A DNA stretch of 64,000 nucleotides from contig NZ_SJPM01000001.1 in the NCBI RefSeq assembly GCF_007859915.1, positions 423,502 through 487,501 of the forward strand, read 5' to 3'. The position numbers were made by a program, and so were the translations under genes. Position 1 is the stretch's first letter. Every line of letters starts with the position of its first letter. The notes beneath the pieces were generated by a model. That model worked only from the letters and a program-made list of their open reading frames with translations. It was not told where the DNA came from and made no database searches. Below, piece by piece: positions 63,967 to 64,000 of this stretch. Source of the stretch: Neorhodopirellula pilleata. Its GTDB lineage: Bacteria > Planctomycetota > Planctomycetia > Pirellulales > Pirellulaceae.

Positions 63967-64000
63967 TCGGGTAAACGAAAAGCCGACGTGTTTTGCACGT

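Overview
The window looks like chromosome from a Pirellulaceae-type planctomycete (Rhodopirellula or a close relative). The evidence is family content: two formylglycine-type sulfatases, a GH10 xylanase, a PEP-CTERM protein, a DUF1559 prepilin-like protein, ECF sigma factors (one with a FecR partner), a YTV-repeat protein, paired Gfo/Idh/MocA oxidoreductases, an orphan secretin, and a squalene-cyclase-repeat protein with a TonB-like N-terminus. GC is moderately high, Shine-Dalgarno sequences are mostly weak or absent, several genes appear to start at GTG or TTG, and intergenic spaces are packed with dispersed palindromic repeats. No phage, CRISPR array, intact insertion sequence or rRNA operon was seen.

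Layout. 1-4472 (minus) is the N-terminal part of a modular protein, fatty acyl-AMP ligase/ACP/ketosynthase/acyltransferase, cut by the window edge; a reductase (4679-5761) diverges from it. Next come gatB (minus), an ECF sigma factor with a possible structured leader, pyruvate carboxylase (8893-12393) and a secreted alpha/beta hydrolase. 13.8-15.2 kb is a repeat- and relic-rich stretch. 15.2-23.8 kb is one co-oriented minus-strand block: DUF1559 protein, ECF sigma, FecR protein, sulfatase, GH10 xylanase, PEP-CTERM protein, sulfatase. It reads as a surface-sensing and sulfated-polysaccharide-degradation locus.

24.2-26.6 kb holds a reductase/MFS transporter pair. A 680-base repeat cluster follows, then a hemX-like/hemA pair. 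29.6-41.2 kb carries an unrecognised protein, a UvrC/Cho-like GIY-YIG protein, a hypothetical/DUF4272 pair, a three-gene MacAB-like exporter with TGATG junctions, a UDP-sugar pyrophosphorylase and purD. 41.5-45.1 kb is a 1190-residue protein that I tentatively assign to pyrophosphate-type PEP carboxykinase. After it come the YTV protein with a clear terminator, a secreted EF-hand protein, two Gfo/Idh/MocA oxidoreductases, a SNF2 helicase with a SWIM finger and a small lipoprotein. The last 9 kb holds leuB, cdsA and an FMN reductase in one run, a fumarylacetoacetate-hydrolase-family enzyme, a secretin with an alpha/beta hydrolase, the TonB-like/cyclase-repeat protein, and initiator tRNA-Met.

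The most unusual material is intergenic. At least four families of palindromic elements occur, some inserted inside others and one supplying a gene's last codons and stop. Two separate genes have long heptanucleotide tandem arrays directly against their start codons. I saw no wholly new multi-gene system that can be claimed from sequence alone; the strongest candidates are the 15-24 kb polysaccharide locus and the two repeat phenomena.
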